NCBI RefSeq assembly: GCF_010015445.1
Contig: NC_053126.1
Coordinates: 9,392,249 to 9,456,248, forward strand
DNA length: 64,000 nt
DNA from: Perca fluviatilis
Lineage: Eukaryota; Chordata; Actinopteri; Perciformes; Percidae
Direction of reading: 5' to 3'
The position numbers were made by a program, and so were the translations under genes. This document shows positions 19,662 to 30,156 of this stretch, piece after piece (position 1 is the first letter of the stretch; each line of letters begins with the position of its first letter). A model generated the notes under the pieces. That model saw only the letters and a list, made by a program, of their open reading frames with translations. It was not told where the DNA came from and did no database searches.

Positions 19662-20740
19662 GCTCTCGAGCACAATAATAAACAGCAGAATCTTCAGTCT
19701 TCAGACTGTTCATCTGCAGATACAGCTGCTCTCTGTTGTTGTCTCTGGAGACTGACCCTGAACTGACTGAGAGTAGCATTTGGTGCTACCACCGTTATCA
19801 TTCCAGGCAATCCACTCCAGTCCTTTTCCAGGAGCCTGTCTGATCCAGGCCATGTGATTGCCGCCTAAATTAAACACAGAGGCTGTACAGGTCAATCTGT
19901 GGGATTCTCCCAAGGGGGTAAGCTTCGCTTCTGAACGCGAACCTCCGATGGCGCCATTTTGTTGCTACAAAGGTATCACCTCTTGTTAGCATTCCACTGA
20001 CCGCCATTTTTTTTTACGTCACTTGACTGCGAATAACTTTACATCTGAAGCGTTTAAAGACTCTATTTGTCCATTGTTTAATTCTAAAGAAACACGACAA
20101 TGTATAAAAGGCTCCATTACCTTGTACCCTCACGCTATGGCTCTGTAGCAGAGGTGTTTTTTGTAAAAATACGCTAACGATTGTGTCATAACTAAGTGAC
20201 TTACTGTCGCACAGTAGAGGAATTACCGTATAGTACAGGAGAAGCTGGCAGGCAGTTTCGACTTACATTAGCTGTTTAGGTTTAATTACGAATGTTAACT
20301 AGCATGTTAGTTAGCAATAATTAGCCTGTGCTTATGTTATCTCCTTACATATACCTACACTCTCCGTCTCTGTAAGATTGGGAATGATTGAGATTTCTCT
20401 TGGCACAGCTACAAGAAGACTTACAACTTTCAGACAGGTTGCTCACGTCACATTTACGTTGTCTCTGTCAGTTGGAGGCTGCGCAGTAAAGGAAGAGATC
20501 ACCGGAAAAGTGCTTCTAATAGCCTTCACTGGTCTCCGTCCAGAGCAACGGGGTCTATTGGTCCATTAATATATATGTCAATGGATTCTCCAGGTCTTTT
20601 AACCACTGGTTCAGATTCTGTCAGAGTCTGACCATCAACACCTGTCAGGATAAACAAGAAAACAATCACTTCCTGTAGGATGGCAACTTTTTTAAGACAA
20701 ATTCAAATCAAGATCAGTGAAAATCTTCACCTGCCCAGCA
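19662..20740 (-). pseudogene. IGHV: VH8, family I V segment disrupted by a transposon
   Basis: The V exon pieces are 19662-19910 and 20584-20641. The gap is a hAT-like element inserted in FR1. Further damage: a deletion in FR3 near 19752 shifts the frame, and the leader exon is cut to its last ten bases (20731-20740) next to unrelated sequence, with no promoter. The RSS still looks good: CACAGTG (19655-19661), a 23-base spacer and ACAAAAATC (19623-19631). Recognisable parts include [16 protein letters not shown]. Confidence 0.9.
19911..20583. mobile_element. Non-autonomous hAT-like element, copy 2, inside VH8
   Basis: It is flanked by the 8-base duplication GATTCTCC (19903-19910 and 20584-20591), a sequence belonging to the VH FR1 codons. 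Ends read CAAGGGGGTAAGC and ATATATGTCAATG. It is the same element as 834-1500 in opposite orientation. The intact family I sequence in VH17 and others serves as the empty site. Confidence 0.85.
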
Positions 20741-20995
20741 GGTTTTTACTTTGTAATAATGTAGTAATTACTTTGTATATTTGTGAAGAGATGTAGCTAC
20801 TGTTTAAATGTAGTTAGTTATCAGATGTAACATGAAAACAGGAAAAATGTATTTTTCTCATCTTTTATAGGCTTTACAACATGATAAATACCATTCATTG
20901 AATTCCATAAACATTAATTGTATTAAGTCATTAGAGAGTGCTGTCTATATTAATGTCCACATTTAGAACATGTGTGTGTGGTTGAGTCTTGCTGG
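20741..20995. other. Junction flank between VH8 and VH9
   Basis: Spacer joining the truncated VH8 leader to the family III 3' flank. It is homologous in part to 42230-42400. No gene. Confidence 0.5.
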
Positions 20996-21040
20996 TTGCT
21001 GGGTATTTGTGCAGGTCTGTTGGTGGTTTGTATCACTGTG

Positions 21041-21489
21041 GGCTGACGTACACAGTAATACACAGCTGTGTCCTCAGGCTGCACATTCTGTCCTTTTAGA
21101 GTCACTGTTAGAGTAGAAGTGTCTCTGCTGTAGCTGAACTTGTTCTTCAGAGCATTATTTTGAAGAAGGCTACCTCCTTCCCACTGATGGGAAATCCAGT
21201 CCATTGGTTTTCGTTCACTCTGTCTGATCCAACCTGTTGCATAGCTGTCATCAGTCAAAGAATAACCAGATACCTGACAGCTGATGGTCAGAGACTATCC
21301 AGGCTGCACAACCACTGAGTCTGTCTGGATGAGATCAATACTGTTCACACCTGTGGAAACACAAATCAACATTATCTCCATCATTCATCTGACTATTCAG
21401 GGTTTCTAATGTGTGTATTAGAGTGAATCCACTGAAAGCTCCTCACAGGATCCAGCAGCCAGCAGCAGTATCAGAGCTACAGAGAACAT
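21041..21489 (-). pseudogene. IGHV: VH9, family III V segment with a stop in FR1
   Basis: Leader exon 21447-21489 (MFSVALILLLAAGS) has a GTGAGG donor and V exon 21041-21350 a good acceptor. The glutamine codon in VVQPGQSL is TAG (21295-21297), a premature stop. The rest is intact: [36 protein letters not shown]. The RSS is CACAGTG (21034-21040), a 23-base spacer and ACAAATACC (21002-21010). Octamer variant ATGTAAAT lies at 21583-21590. Only the single stop prevents function. Confidence 0.9.
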
Positions 21490-21804
21490 GTTGATGTTGA
21501 AGCTGAACTGATGTCAGCTCTTCTGTCTCTCACTGACACACACACACTTCACTTCTTTATGAGGCTACACACAAGGAGGCTGATTTACATACTGATGATA
21601 GTAAATCAGCTGACTAAAGTATATTTGAATAAATCAAAATGAAGATGAAATGTTCAGGTGTTCTCACATAAAGAGAAGGTGAAACCTGAATCTCTGGAAA
21701 ACATTTCTTTGATGGTTAATGAACAGTAAATAATGATATGATAGAAGAGAAACAATTCATTTATACTGTAGTTAAATCACTGAATATATTCCATCACTTA
21801 AAAC

Positions 21805-21808
<4 letters not shown>

Positions 21809-21867
<59 letters not shown>
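21809..21867. repeat. (TA)n microsatellite
   Basis: An almost uninterrupted TA dinucleotide run in the spacer between VH9 and VH10. It is a simple repeat likely to vary in length. Confidence 0.95.
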
Positions 21868-21869
<2 letters not shown>

Positions 21870-22096
21870 CAATGATGTATCACTGATTGTTATGTCAGAG
21901 TATTTAAATTGATTGATTGTACTGTTAATGTTACATTTAATTAAGAACCTGAAACACTTTCTCTCTTTACTGTAACAGTGAGCTGGTGTTGAAACCATTA
22001 GTGGTCTGAGGGCTCCTCCTCTGGTGGCTTCATGTTACAAGTGTTCAGGCTCTGAGGGGTTTTTGTTCAGGTCTACTGATGGTTTGTGTTACTGTG

Positions 22097-22520
22097 GCTC
22101 TCTGGCACAGTAACACACAGCAGTGTCTTCAGGCTGCACATTCTATCTATCTATCTTTAGAGTCACTGTCTTGCTGGAAGTCTCTAAGTCGATACTGAAC
22201 TTGTTCTTCAGTGAATCTTTGTAGTGTGAACCTCCAGTATATTTCCATCCAATCCACTCCAGTCCTTTCCCTGCAGGCTGTCTGATCCAAGCTGTGTAGT
22301 AGCTGCTGAGAGAATAAGAGACCTGACAGGTGATGGTCAGACGTTGACGTTGTCACAGAGGCTGGCTGGGTCAACTGTTCACACTTCACACCTGTTAAAA
22401 AAGGAAATGTTTTGTAACAAATCATCAAGTTATAATGCAAAAGAAAAACTGTTGACTTTAACAAATCCAGATAGACTCACATCCAGCTGCCAACAGCAGC
22501 AGCAGAGCTCCAGAGAACAT
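22097..22520 (-). pseudogene. IGHV: VH10, family IV V segment with frameshift
   Basis: Leader exon 22481-22520 is intact and ends at a GTGAGT donor. V exon 22097-22391 loses eight bases in FR1 (around 22350), shifting the frame after QPASVT. A small ATCT expansion near 22144-22157 changes FR3, and the YYC motif has become CYC. The RSS is CACAGTA (22090-22096), a 23-base spacer and ACAAAAACC (22058-22066). Octamer variant ATGCAAAC lies at 22607-22614. It pairs with VH9 as VH4 pairs with VH3. Confidence 0.88.
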
Positions 22521-22619
22521 GGTTTATGTTGAAACTGACGTGCTGTGAACTCCACTGACAGCCTGATGTGATGTTTTTATAGCTGAGAAACAAGGAAGGT
22601 CACTGAGTTTGCATAAAAT

Positions 22620-23560
22620 CAAACATATGAAGCATCAATGTTGGTCTAACTGGAGTCAATAGAAGAGTTTGTTCAGTGTTATTATATCTGCAGAGTGAAA
22701 ATATGTGTGTCATTTTTGATTTCTTCATTTCTAGGTACAGATATCTTTACTACATTAAACTGTCAATATTGTCTCAACTTATTTTCTAGACTTTTATTTG
22801 TGTTAATACACAACAATAATTCCTTAATGACTATATTATTATTCTATCTTCAAACATTAATAATCTTTTTTATATGAAATAGTTATCTCCATAAACGATA
22901 CAAGTAAATTCACTCCAAACTATAACGTTAAATACTGTCATCATTCATCTCCACTTTCAGCTGTTTTCTCTTAGAAATAATTTTAATGAAATTACAGTAT
23001 GTGATGGAAAGATGGACATATTCTTATTTACCTATTGATTTTATTACAGAGCAATATGAATCATTTCAGTGTTTGAGTATCAGTCAGTTAAGATCTATGA
23101 GAACAGCAGATCTGAGTTTCTCCTTTTAGTAACAGAGGAGAGAGAAACTAGACACTGACTGTCCTCTAGTGATTTTATAAAAGAAACAGTAACATTATTT
23201 TTCATTCTCATAGATTCCACATCATATCATTTAAAGACATAATTGTGTCTTACTTTGTAGAAATGTGAAGTATTTATAGAAGTGTAATTTCAGCAACCAG
23301 ATTGTTGGGCTGTCTTTGGACCTTGTATCAAGGAGTGATCTTTATTGTGTTTTTAATGTGTTTTCGAGTTTGTATATAATGCAGGGAGGATTATTAATTT
23401 ATAATGAAAACATTTATGAAAGTAGAATTACAGAATATAAAACAACTTAACAAACTGAAAACAACACAAATGTAATATAAAATGTTTAAATATATACATT
23501 TTATGAAAGATATTTCAAACTTGTGCACTACCAGTCTGAAAGAATGAGTACTGTAGGATT
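22620..23560. other. VH10 upstream and VH11 downstream flank
   Basis: AT-rich spacer homologous to 8275-8880 followed by 11750-12060. It shows the uninterrupted target site of the 8881-11746 element near 23240-23260. No gene. Confidence 0.6.
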
Positions 23561-23594
23561 TTGTACAGCTGCTCAACCAACTCCAGTCACTGTG

Positions 23595-24071
23595 GGTGTC
23601 GAGCACAATAATAAACAGCAGAATCTTCAGTCTTCAGACTGTTCATCTGCAGATACAGCTGCTCTCTGCTGTTGTCTCTGGAGATGGTAAACCGGCCTTG
23701 GACTGAGAGTAGTAGATGCTGTTACTGGTATGACTGATAGTAGCAACCCATTCTAGTCCTTTTCCAGGAGCCTGTCTGATCCAGGCCATATAGTTGCTAC
23801 TGAATGACAATCCAGATGTTGTACAGGTCAATCTGTGGGATTCTCCAGGCCTTTTAATTGCTGGTTCAGATTCTGTCAGAGTCTGACCATCAACACCTGT
23901 CAAACCAAAACCGATAAGCATGTCATGCATTACCTTGGTACAAAGATCAGAGAAAATCTTCACGTGAAATACGTCAGTAATACAAATGGGAATATCAAAT
24001 CAACATCAGTGAAAATCTTCACCTGCCCAGCAGAGAGTTAAAAGCAGCAGTCCTGTCCTATAGTCCATCAT
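23595..24071 (-). pseudogene. IGHV: VH11, family I V segment with a 4-base deletion
   Basis: Leader exon 24023-24071 and splice sites are normal; V exon 23595-23896. A four-base loss near 23701 turns the usual GACTGACTGAGAG into GACTGAGAG and shifts the frame at the start of FR3. Before it, [20 protein letters not shown] is normal. The RSS heptamer CACAGTG (23588-23594) is intact and octamer variant ATGCAAAA lies at 24143-24150. Probably a recent inactivation. Confidence 0.9.
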
Positions 24072-24709
24072 GTTAAACTGTGTGTCCACTGTTCTCTGTC
24101 CTCCTCTCTGCACTCAGATAAGTAGAGGTGAAGATATCTGAGTTTTGCATTGACTCCTCCTCACAGGGAGGAAACATCTGGACTGGAGATATTTAATGAA
24201 ACTGAGTCCTTTGGCCTTTGTCTGACTTGTTTTGATTCGTGTAAAATGTTTCAGTATTAACACCACAACCAAATATATTCAAATAATACACAAATGGCAT
24301 ATGACGCATTGACATACTGTATATATAAGGGTTATTAAAATGTGTTAATTTATAATTAATCTTGTGATCAAGACTCTGTTTCTCATTAGTCATTTTGAGA
24401 ACAACAGGCAGCACATGGAGTATTTACTATCATATACAATTTCATTCAGATCAACATCTACTATAATGTTTGACAATTAAGTTATTGTCATTTCACCATT
24501 TTATACTATTATAACATTATGACTTTGGCAATTTAGTATTACAGTAGATAATGATTTGACAAATGAAGAAACTCTAATACTTTAGTAATGTAACATCTGA
24601 ACTGAATAAATATTTACTCATCAGTTTAAAGTAAAATGTAAAATATATAGAGATATAATGTAGATATATCAAAGTGCTTTGTAAGGGGGGGTGGGGGGGA
24701 CTCAGATAC

Positions 24710-25243
24710 TTAAAGGTCCAATGGGTAGGAATTACTCCCATCTAGCGTTGAGCTCGTATATTGCAATCAACTGTCTTGCACTACGCAGTTTAAATTTCGT
24801 ATTACAGCTACGGTAGCCTTCACACATCAAAATCAATATAATATATAATTTCCCAGTAGATTTTTTTGTCCCACTCTGCCGCAGAATGTATTAAGAATAC
24901 GTGTGGTCCTCCATGTTTCCTTCTTCAAAGTTGCCGGGGCCGGGAAGCTACGATACTCATTAGCAGCATTAGCAGCACCTGTGAATTTATCAAGTGACAG
25001 CGAAAACGCAAAAGGCGGAGCAGTATGTCCTATATGTCCCTTACTGGCTCATGTATTTCAAGATGGGGCATGATTATGGAGTGTGTACTCCAGTTCATGC
25101 GAATGCAAATGTAAAAGTTCAAGCCAAAAGGAATACTTGGAATTGATGGTGGTGGCAAATATTCATGAAAAAGGACAAGTTTGTGAACGGGCAACACAGA
25201 TTTTGACAATAAACAACTAAACACGTTACATACTGGACCTTTA
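24710..25243. mobile_element. MITE in the VH12 3' flank
   Basis: The ends form an inverted repeat (TTAAAGGTCCAATGGGTAG and, on the minus strand, TTAAAGGTCCAGTATGTAA). VH2 and VH24 lack it at the matching position, where CTCAGATGTC runs directly to the RSS region. No coding capacity. Confidence 0.65.
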
Positions 25244-25311
25244 AGATCACATTGCTGTTTGTTGTCTGTGGAGGTTTTTGTGCAGCTGCTCCACTGTCTT
25301 CAGTCTCTGTG

Positions 25312-25762
25312 TCTTCTCGAGCACAGAAGTAAACAGCAGAATCTGCTGCTGTCAGGCTCTGGACCTCGAGGTACTGAGTGCTGCTGGGAACATCTTCAGT
25401 CATGATGAAACGGCTTTGAAAGGAGCTGCCATAGCTAGCAGAGTTTGAACCTGTGTTGATCCTCCCAATCCACTCCAGACCTTCTCCTGGTCTCTGTCGT
25501 ATCCAGTGAACATAGTAGCTTGTCATGCTATAACCAGATATGATACATGACATCTTCACTGTCTCTCCAGGTCTTTTCACCTCAGAGGGAGACTGGTCCA
25601 GTTTGATCTCACACCAAAGTCATGTAAGGAAAGAAATTGTGATAATCATCCATCACAGAGGTTAAATATTAGTCTAGAGTGTCTTCAGTGTGTAAAGCAG
25701 AAATTACTCTTACCATGAAAAGTAACTATAATGAATAAACTCAATGAAATCATATTTTCCAT
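25312..25762 (-). pseudogene. IGHV: VH12, family II V segment with a lost splice acceptor
   Basis: Leader exon 25714-25762 reads MENMISLSLFIIVTFH and has a GTAAG donor. V exon 25312-25621 is open ([39 protein letters not shown]). The acceptor AG is AT (25622-25623): sense TTACATGACT, where VH2 has TTACAGGAGT. The heptamer is CACAGAG (25305-25311), one base off consensus, then a 23-base spacer and ACAAAAACC (25273-25281). A MITE displaces the octamer (ATGCAAAC, 26449-26456) to nearly 690 bases before the start codon. With no acceptor and a distant promoter I consider it non-functional. Confidence 0.82.
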
Positions 25763-25780
25763 TCTGTAATAGCATTTTTA

Positions 25781-26395
25781 TTAAAGGGGTGATAGAATGC
25801 AAAACCGATTTTACCTTGTCATAGTTGAATAATGACAGTTTAGTAGGTAAGTAGGACATACATAGAACTTCAAAATCCTAATGACACCTCTTTCCTCTGC
25901 AAATCTCACAATTTGAAACTGCCTCTGAAAACGGGCAAATCTCAACAAGTCGCCTAGTTGACGTCAACTCGGCGGCCCCTCCTCATTTGGCTCTAGTCTC
26001 TGTTTGTCACACCCAAACATTTACATAGGCTACACAACTGATCTGAGGTCAGCTTAGCCTTCTGAATAGGTCGTGCAGATCTCAAGGAGTTCAGCGACTG
26101 GTGCTGCCTGTGTTGCTGCCTCACCGCCCGGCCTGCCTTCCTTCACAGACCCCGGCCTGCTGTGAGGTAGATTGAGCTCCATCAGGGCTGGCAGCCCACA
26201 GCACTCCATACCCACGCAAAGTCACAGTGTTTTGGGTCAGTGGACTACCAAACACTGCTTCCGATTCTGCCTTCTCACAGCGCGACACAGGTTCATGGAT
26301 CTGAGTGTCGCGATTTTCGGTTTCATATTGCATATTGTTACAGCCCTGGTTTTCTGATCTGAATATTTCTAAGTTTTCTAAAGTGTCCCATTTGT
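25781..26395. mobile_element. MITE between the VH12 leader and its promoter
   Basis: It starts AAAGGGGTGATAGAATGC, a motif I associate with a widespread fish MITE. The block separates the VH12 start codon from its octamer. The same insertion lies at about 30157-30775 before VH14. Exact ends are uncertain. Confidence 0.6.
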
Positions 26396-26459
26396 TCTGT
26401 CATAAATGTTCTAAGAGCTGTTGATGGTGTGATTATAAGGAAGGAAGAGTTTGCATGGA

Positions 26460-26957
26460 CCTCCCTCTTCAGGTTTAAAAAGGGAACATGGAAAGCAGAT
26501 GGACTTTATCATCAGTAGTTTTCTACAAGAGCAGGAAACTAAAAAATACAAAATACTTGTCAACTATTTCTGCTACGAAATACTACAGGGACAGACAAGA
26601 TGTATTTTTCTGACAGTATAACTGAGAAATATTTCTTAAATTCAGGTATGGTATGGAGATTAATATCCATGGTAATATAACATGTATTGAATAATAATGT
26701 GAATAAAAAGATGCAAACATTCATCAACACCAATTACAATCCAGCTGAATCAATTACAGGATTAACTCAAACCACCACCTGCATTAAGAGGAAGTTTTTC
26801 AAATGCTTTCTAAGAAACAGCTGCATTAAAAACATCTGTCTGATCTGCTTTCTAGTGTGTCCAACATCAATATAAATCTAAATAGGACTACAAGTTAAAC
26901 TTCTCTAGCACCAATAATCACATTAAAAAGTAAAAAAAGAATCGTTGTTTAAATGTG
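26460..26957. other. Spacer between VH12 promoter and J1
   Basis: AT-rich sequence directly downstream of J1 in transcription direction, where a J-C intron would begin. I looked for constant-domain exons (cysteine-tryptophan-cysteine Ig folds flanked by splice sites) and found none. Confidence 0.5.
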
Positions 26958-26963
26958 ACTTAC

Positions 26964-27008
26964 CTGTTACTGTGACTTCAGTCCCACGGCCCCAGTAGTC
27001 GAAGTAAT
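26964..27008 (-). CDS. IGHJ: J1, immunoglobulin heavy-chain joining segment
   Basis: The 45-base coding part reads YFDYWGRGTEVTVT, with the diagnostic W-G-x-G motif and the TVT ending of heavy-chain J segments. It ends in G followed by a GTAAGT splice donor. Directly 5' (higher coordinates) is a 23-base-spacer RSS. It lies in the same orientation as the VH segments, between VH12 and D1. It is unexpected inside a VH array and has no constant exon after it in the window. Confidence 0.93.
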
Positions 27009-27047
27009 CACAGTGCTGCATCTCCACTCACTGCTGGAACAAAAACC
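27009..27047 (-). promoter_or_regulatory. J1 23-base recombination signal
   Basis: Plus-strand reading: CACAGTG (27009-27015), 23-base spacer, ACAAAAACC (27039-27047). Heptamer and nonamer are both perfect consensus. A 23-base RSS on J pairs with the 12-base RSS of D, as in IGH loci. Confidence 0.95.
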
Positions 27048-27328
27048 TGACATACCAAAAATAATGTGTGAAAACCTCATAACGTGACAGAACACATACA
27101 TCCTGATCAGCATTATCCTCTGATGTCATCCTGGGAGTATGTGTTTTGTGCTGATTCTTAATCAGCTCTTAAAGTGCACCAACTCTGACTTTAAAATCCT
27201 AATTTGAATATGAATCTGCTCATTAAAAATTATAAACATAGTAGTTACCTCATATTTCAGTAGGAAATATTCAGTCCTGAGTTTTTTTTTCATCACAAGA
27301 ATGGGAGAGCGTTAGATTATTGCTCTAA

Positions 27329-27398
27329 GGTTTTTGTATGGATCTATATCTCAGTGCGCCACCCCACCATCACTGTGATAAACCCTAAAACAAAAACT
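27329..27398 (-). other. IGHD: D1, immunoglobulin heavy-chain diversity segment with two 12-base RSSs
   Basis: The core is 14 bases (27357-27370), ATGGTGGGGTGGCG on the sense strand; one frame reads WWGG. On the J side lie heptamer CACTGAG, a 12-base spacer and ACAAAAACC (27329-27356). On the V side lie heptamer CACTGTG in plus reading, a 12-base spacer and ACAAAAACT (27371-27398). Symmetric 12-base signals are what the 12/23 rule requires between 23-base V and J signals. It lies about 320 bases upstream of J1 and 590 bases downstream of VH13. Confidence 0.9.
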
Positions 27399-27945
27399 AA
27401 ACACTGTTATAATGTTGGATAAAACTGTTCATGAAAATGTGTTGTGGCACTGAATAATCTATAATAGTGAAAAAAAGCTATATTGGTTACAAATATTTTT
27501 TTAAATTATTTTATTTTATTTTAATTTTTTTTCAAAATATTTATTAAAATGTTTTGTAAGATATTTGACATCTACTGGGAGCTTGTAACGCGTACAGCTT
27601 TTTAAAGGGACACAATATGGTGAAATGAAATGAACACTGTTGTAAAACTGATGAATAAAAATCTTAACATCAAAGCAATTATCAATGTTTTTTTTTTTAT
27701 TTGGACCTTTTGGCAAGCCATCAGTAGTGAGAGGTCAGGAAAGACTTAGATCATTTTTTTGTTATTGTTCTTACAGCTCAGCCTCATATAAGAGATGATA
27801 ATCTGATGGTGTGTGAACTCCACTTTTTGTTTCTGTTTAGGGCAAGTTGTGACAAAAGCATAGTGTGGGGAAATGCATCAAATACTGTCAATTATGGGGT
27901 ATTTAAACTAGCACTTTCTACCAGTGACTGTCACAGTGACATCTG
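27399..27945. other. Spacer between D1 and VH13
   Basis: AT-rich, no gene and no further D-type signal found. Duplicated at 31766-32300. Confidence 0.5.
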
Positions 27946-27987
27946 CAGTGGTTTGTGTACAGCTCTGTGGCTTCCTGTATCACTGTG

Positions 27988-28453
27988 GCTCTCGAGCACA
28001 ATAATAAACAGCAGAGTCTTCAGTCGTCAGGCTGTTCATCTGCAGATACACCTGGTCCACGTTGTTGTCTCTGGAGATGGTGAAGCGATTCTGGACTGAC
28101 GTTGAATAAGCTTTAGTGTCTCCACTTGGAGCAGAAATGTAGGCAACCCACTCCAGTCCTTTTCCTTCAGCTTGTCTGATCCAAGCGACACGAGCGCTAT
28201 CATCTGCTATTCCTGCATATGTACAGGTCAGTTTGTGGGATTCTCCAGGGCACTTTACCACTGGTTCAGACTCAGTCAGAGTCTGACTGTAAACACCTGG
28301 AGAGAAAAGCAGTTTGATCAGAACAGAGCCAAACAACATACCAAGATATATACATATTTTCACAACTAAATTAGCCTCAAAAGAAAGGTGGTAAAAGTAT
28401 TCACCTGCCCAGCAGAAAGTTAAAAGCAGCAGTCCTGTCCTATAGTCCATCAT
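27988..28453 (-). CDS. IGHV: VH13, family I (subgroup b) V segment beside D1-J1
   Basis: Leader exon 28405-28453 ([16 protein letters not shown]); V exon 27988-28296 begins [18 protein letters not shown]. It continues [39 protein letters not shown] and [10 protein letters not shown], all open. Subgroup b differs from other family I members in CDR1, CDR2 and FR3. An extra cysteine replaces arginine in VVKCPG; VH15 has VVKRPG. The RSS is CACAGTG (27981-27987), then ACACAAACC (27950-27958) with a 22-base spacer. Octamer variant ATGCAAAA at 28525-28532. It is the nearest V to D1. Confidence 0.9.
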
Positions 28454-29085
28454 GTTAAACTGTGTGTCCACTGTTCTCTGTCCTCCTCTCTGCACTCAGA
28501 TAAGTAGAGGTGAAGATATCTCAGTTTTGCATTGACTCCTCCTCACAGGGAGGAAACATCTGGACTGGAGATATTTAATGAAACTGAGTCCTTTGGCCTT
28601 TGTCTGACTTGTTTTGATTTGTGTAAAATGTTTCAGTATTAACACCACAACCAAATATATTCAAATAATACACAAATGGCATCTGACACATTGACATACT
28701 GTATATATAAGGGTTATTAAAATGTGTTAATTTATAATTAATCTTGTGATCAAGATTCTGTTTCTCATTCATCATTTTGAGAACAATAGGCAGCACATGG
28801 AGTATTTACTATCATATACAATTTCATTCAGATCAACATCTACTATAATGTTTGACAATTAAGTTATTGTCATTTCACCATTTTATACTATTATAACATT
28901 ATGACTTTGGCAATTTAGTATTACAGTAGATAATGATTTGACAAATGAAGAAACTCTAATACTTTAGTAATGTAACATCTGAACTGAATAAATATTTACT
29001 CATCAGTTTAAAATAAAATGTAAAATATATAGAGATATAATGTAGATATATCAAAGGTGCATAGGGGGTGGGGGGACTCAGATAC

Positions 29086-29617
29086 TTAAAGGTCCAATGG
29101 GTAGGAATAACTCCCATCTAGCGTTGAGCTGATATTGCAATCAACTGTCTTGCACTACGCAGTTTAAATTTCGTATTACAGCTACGGTAGCCTTCACACA
29201 TCAAAATCAATATAATATATAATTTCCCAGTAGATTTTTTTGTCCCACTCTGCCGCAGAATGTATTAAGAATACGTGTGGTCCTCCATGTTTCCTTCTTC
29301 AAAGTTGCCGGGGCCGGGAAGCTACGATACTCATTAGCAGCATTAGCAGCACCTGTGAGTTTATCAAGTGACAGCGAAAACGCAAAAGGCGGAGCAGTAT
29401 GTCCTATATGTCCCTTACCGGCTAACGTATTTCAAGATGGCGCATGATTATGGAGTGTGTACTCCAGTTCATGCGAATGCAAATGTAAAAGTTCAAGCCA
29501 AAAGGAATACTTGGAATTGATGGTGGTGGCAAATATTCATGAAAAAGGACAAGTTTGTGAACGGGCAACACAGATTTTGACAATAAACAACTAAACACGT
29601 TACATACTGGAGCTTTA
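29086..29617. mobile_element. MITE in the VH14 3' flank
   Basis: Duplicate of the element at 24710-25243, with the same TTAAAGGTCC-type ends (the right end has GGAGCTTT for GGACCTTT). It was inherited through the tandem duplication. Confidence 0.65.
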
Positions 29618-29685
29618 AGATCACATTGCTGTTTGTTGTCTGTGGAGGTTTTTGTGCAGCTGCTCCACTGTCTTCAGTCACTGTG

Positions 29686-30136
29686 TCTCTTCGAGCACAG
29701 AAGTAAACAGCAGAATCTGCTGCTGTCAGGCTCTGGACCTCGAGGTACTGAGTGCTGCTGGGAACATCTTCAGTCATGATGAAACGGCTTTGAAAGGAGC
29801 TGCCATAGCTAGCAGAGTTTGAACCTGTGTTGATCCTCCCAATCCACTCCAGACCTTCTCCTGGTCTCTGTCGTATCCAGTGAATATAGGTGCTTGTCAT
29901 GCTATAACCAGATATGATACATGACATCTTCACTGTCTCTCCAGGTCTTTTCACCTCAGAGGGAGACTGGTCCAGTTTGATCTCACTCCAAAGTCATGTA
30001 AGGAAAGAAATTGTGATAATCATCCATCACAGAGGTTAAATATTAGACTAGAGTGTCTTCAGTGTGTAAAGCAGAAATTACTCTTACCATGAAAAGTAAC
30101 TATAATGAATAAACTCAATGAAATCATATTTTCCAT
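29686..30136 (-). pseudogene. IGHV: VH14, family II V segment with a lost splice acceptor
   Basis: Leader exon 30088-30136 is as in VH12. V exon 29686-29995 is open ([30 protein letters not shown]). The acceptor is again AT instead of AG (29996-29997), the same change as in VH12, so it arose before the duplication. The RSS is consensus: CACAGTG (29679-29685), a 23-base spacer and ACAAAAACC (29647-29655). The promoter is displaced by a MITE, and the octamer is mutated to ACGCAAAC (30821-30828). Confidence 0.82.
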
Positions 30137-30156
30137 TCTGTAATAGCATTTTTATT

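Larger units (their letters stand above)
24193..28573. repeat. Tandem duplication unit 1 (family II VH, J, D, family I VH)
   Basis: The unit recurs at 28574-32930 at an offset of about 4.37 kb, from the AT-rich flank through VH12, the MITEs, J1, D1 and VH13. The two copies differ mainly by small indels and scattered substitutions. The inserted MITEs lie at the same places in both copies and so predate the duplication. Confidence 0.85.

Noticed and set aside
26009..26357. A candidate gene or constant-region exon near J1
   Set aside because: The stretch is a MITE that is duplicated at 30390-30730. It has no Ig-fold cysteine-tryptophan-cysteine pattern and no splice context.
27806..28099. Plus-strand open frame overlapping VH13 (also 31995-32456)
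   Set aside because: It is the complement of the VH exon and its flank; the minus-strand VH explains the open frame.
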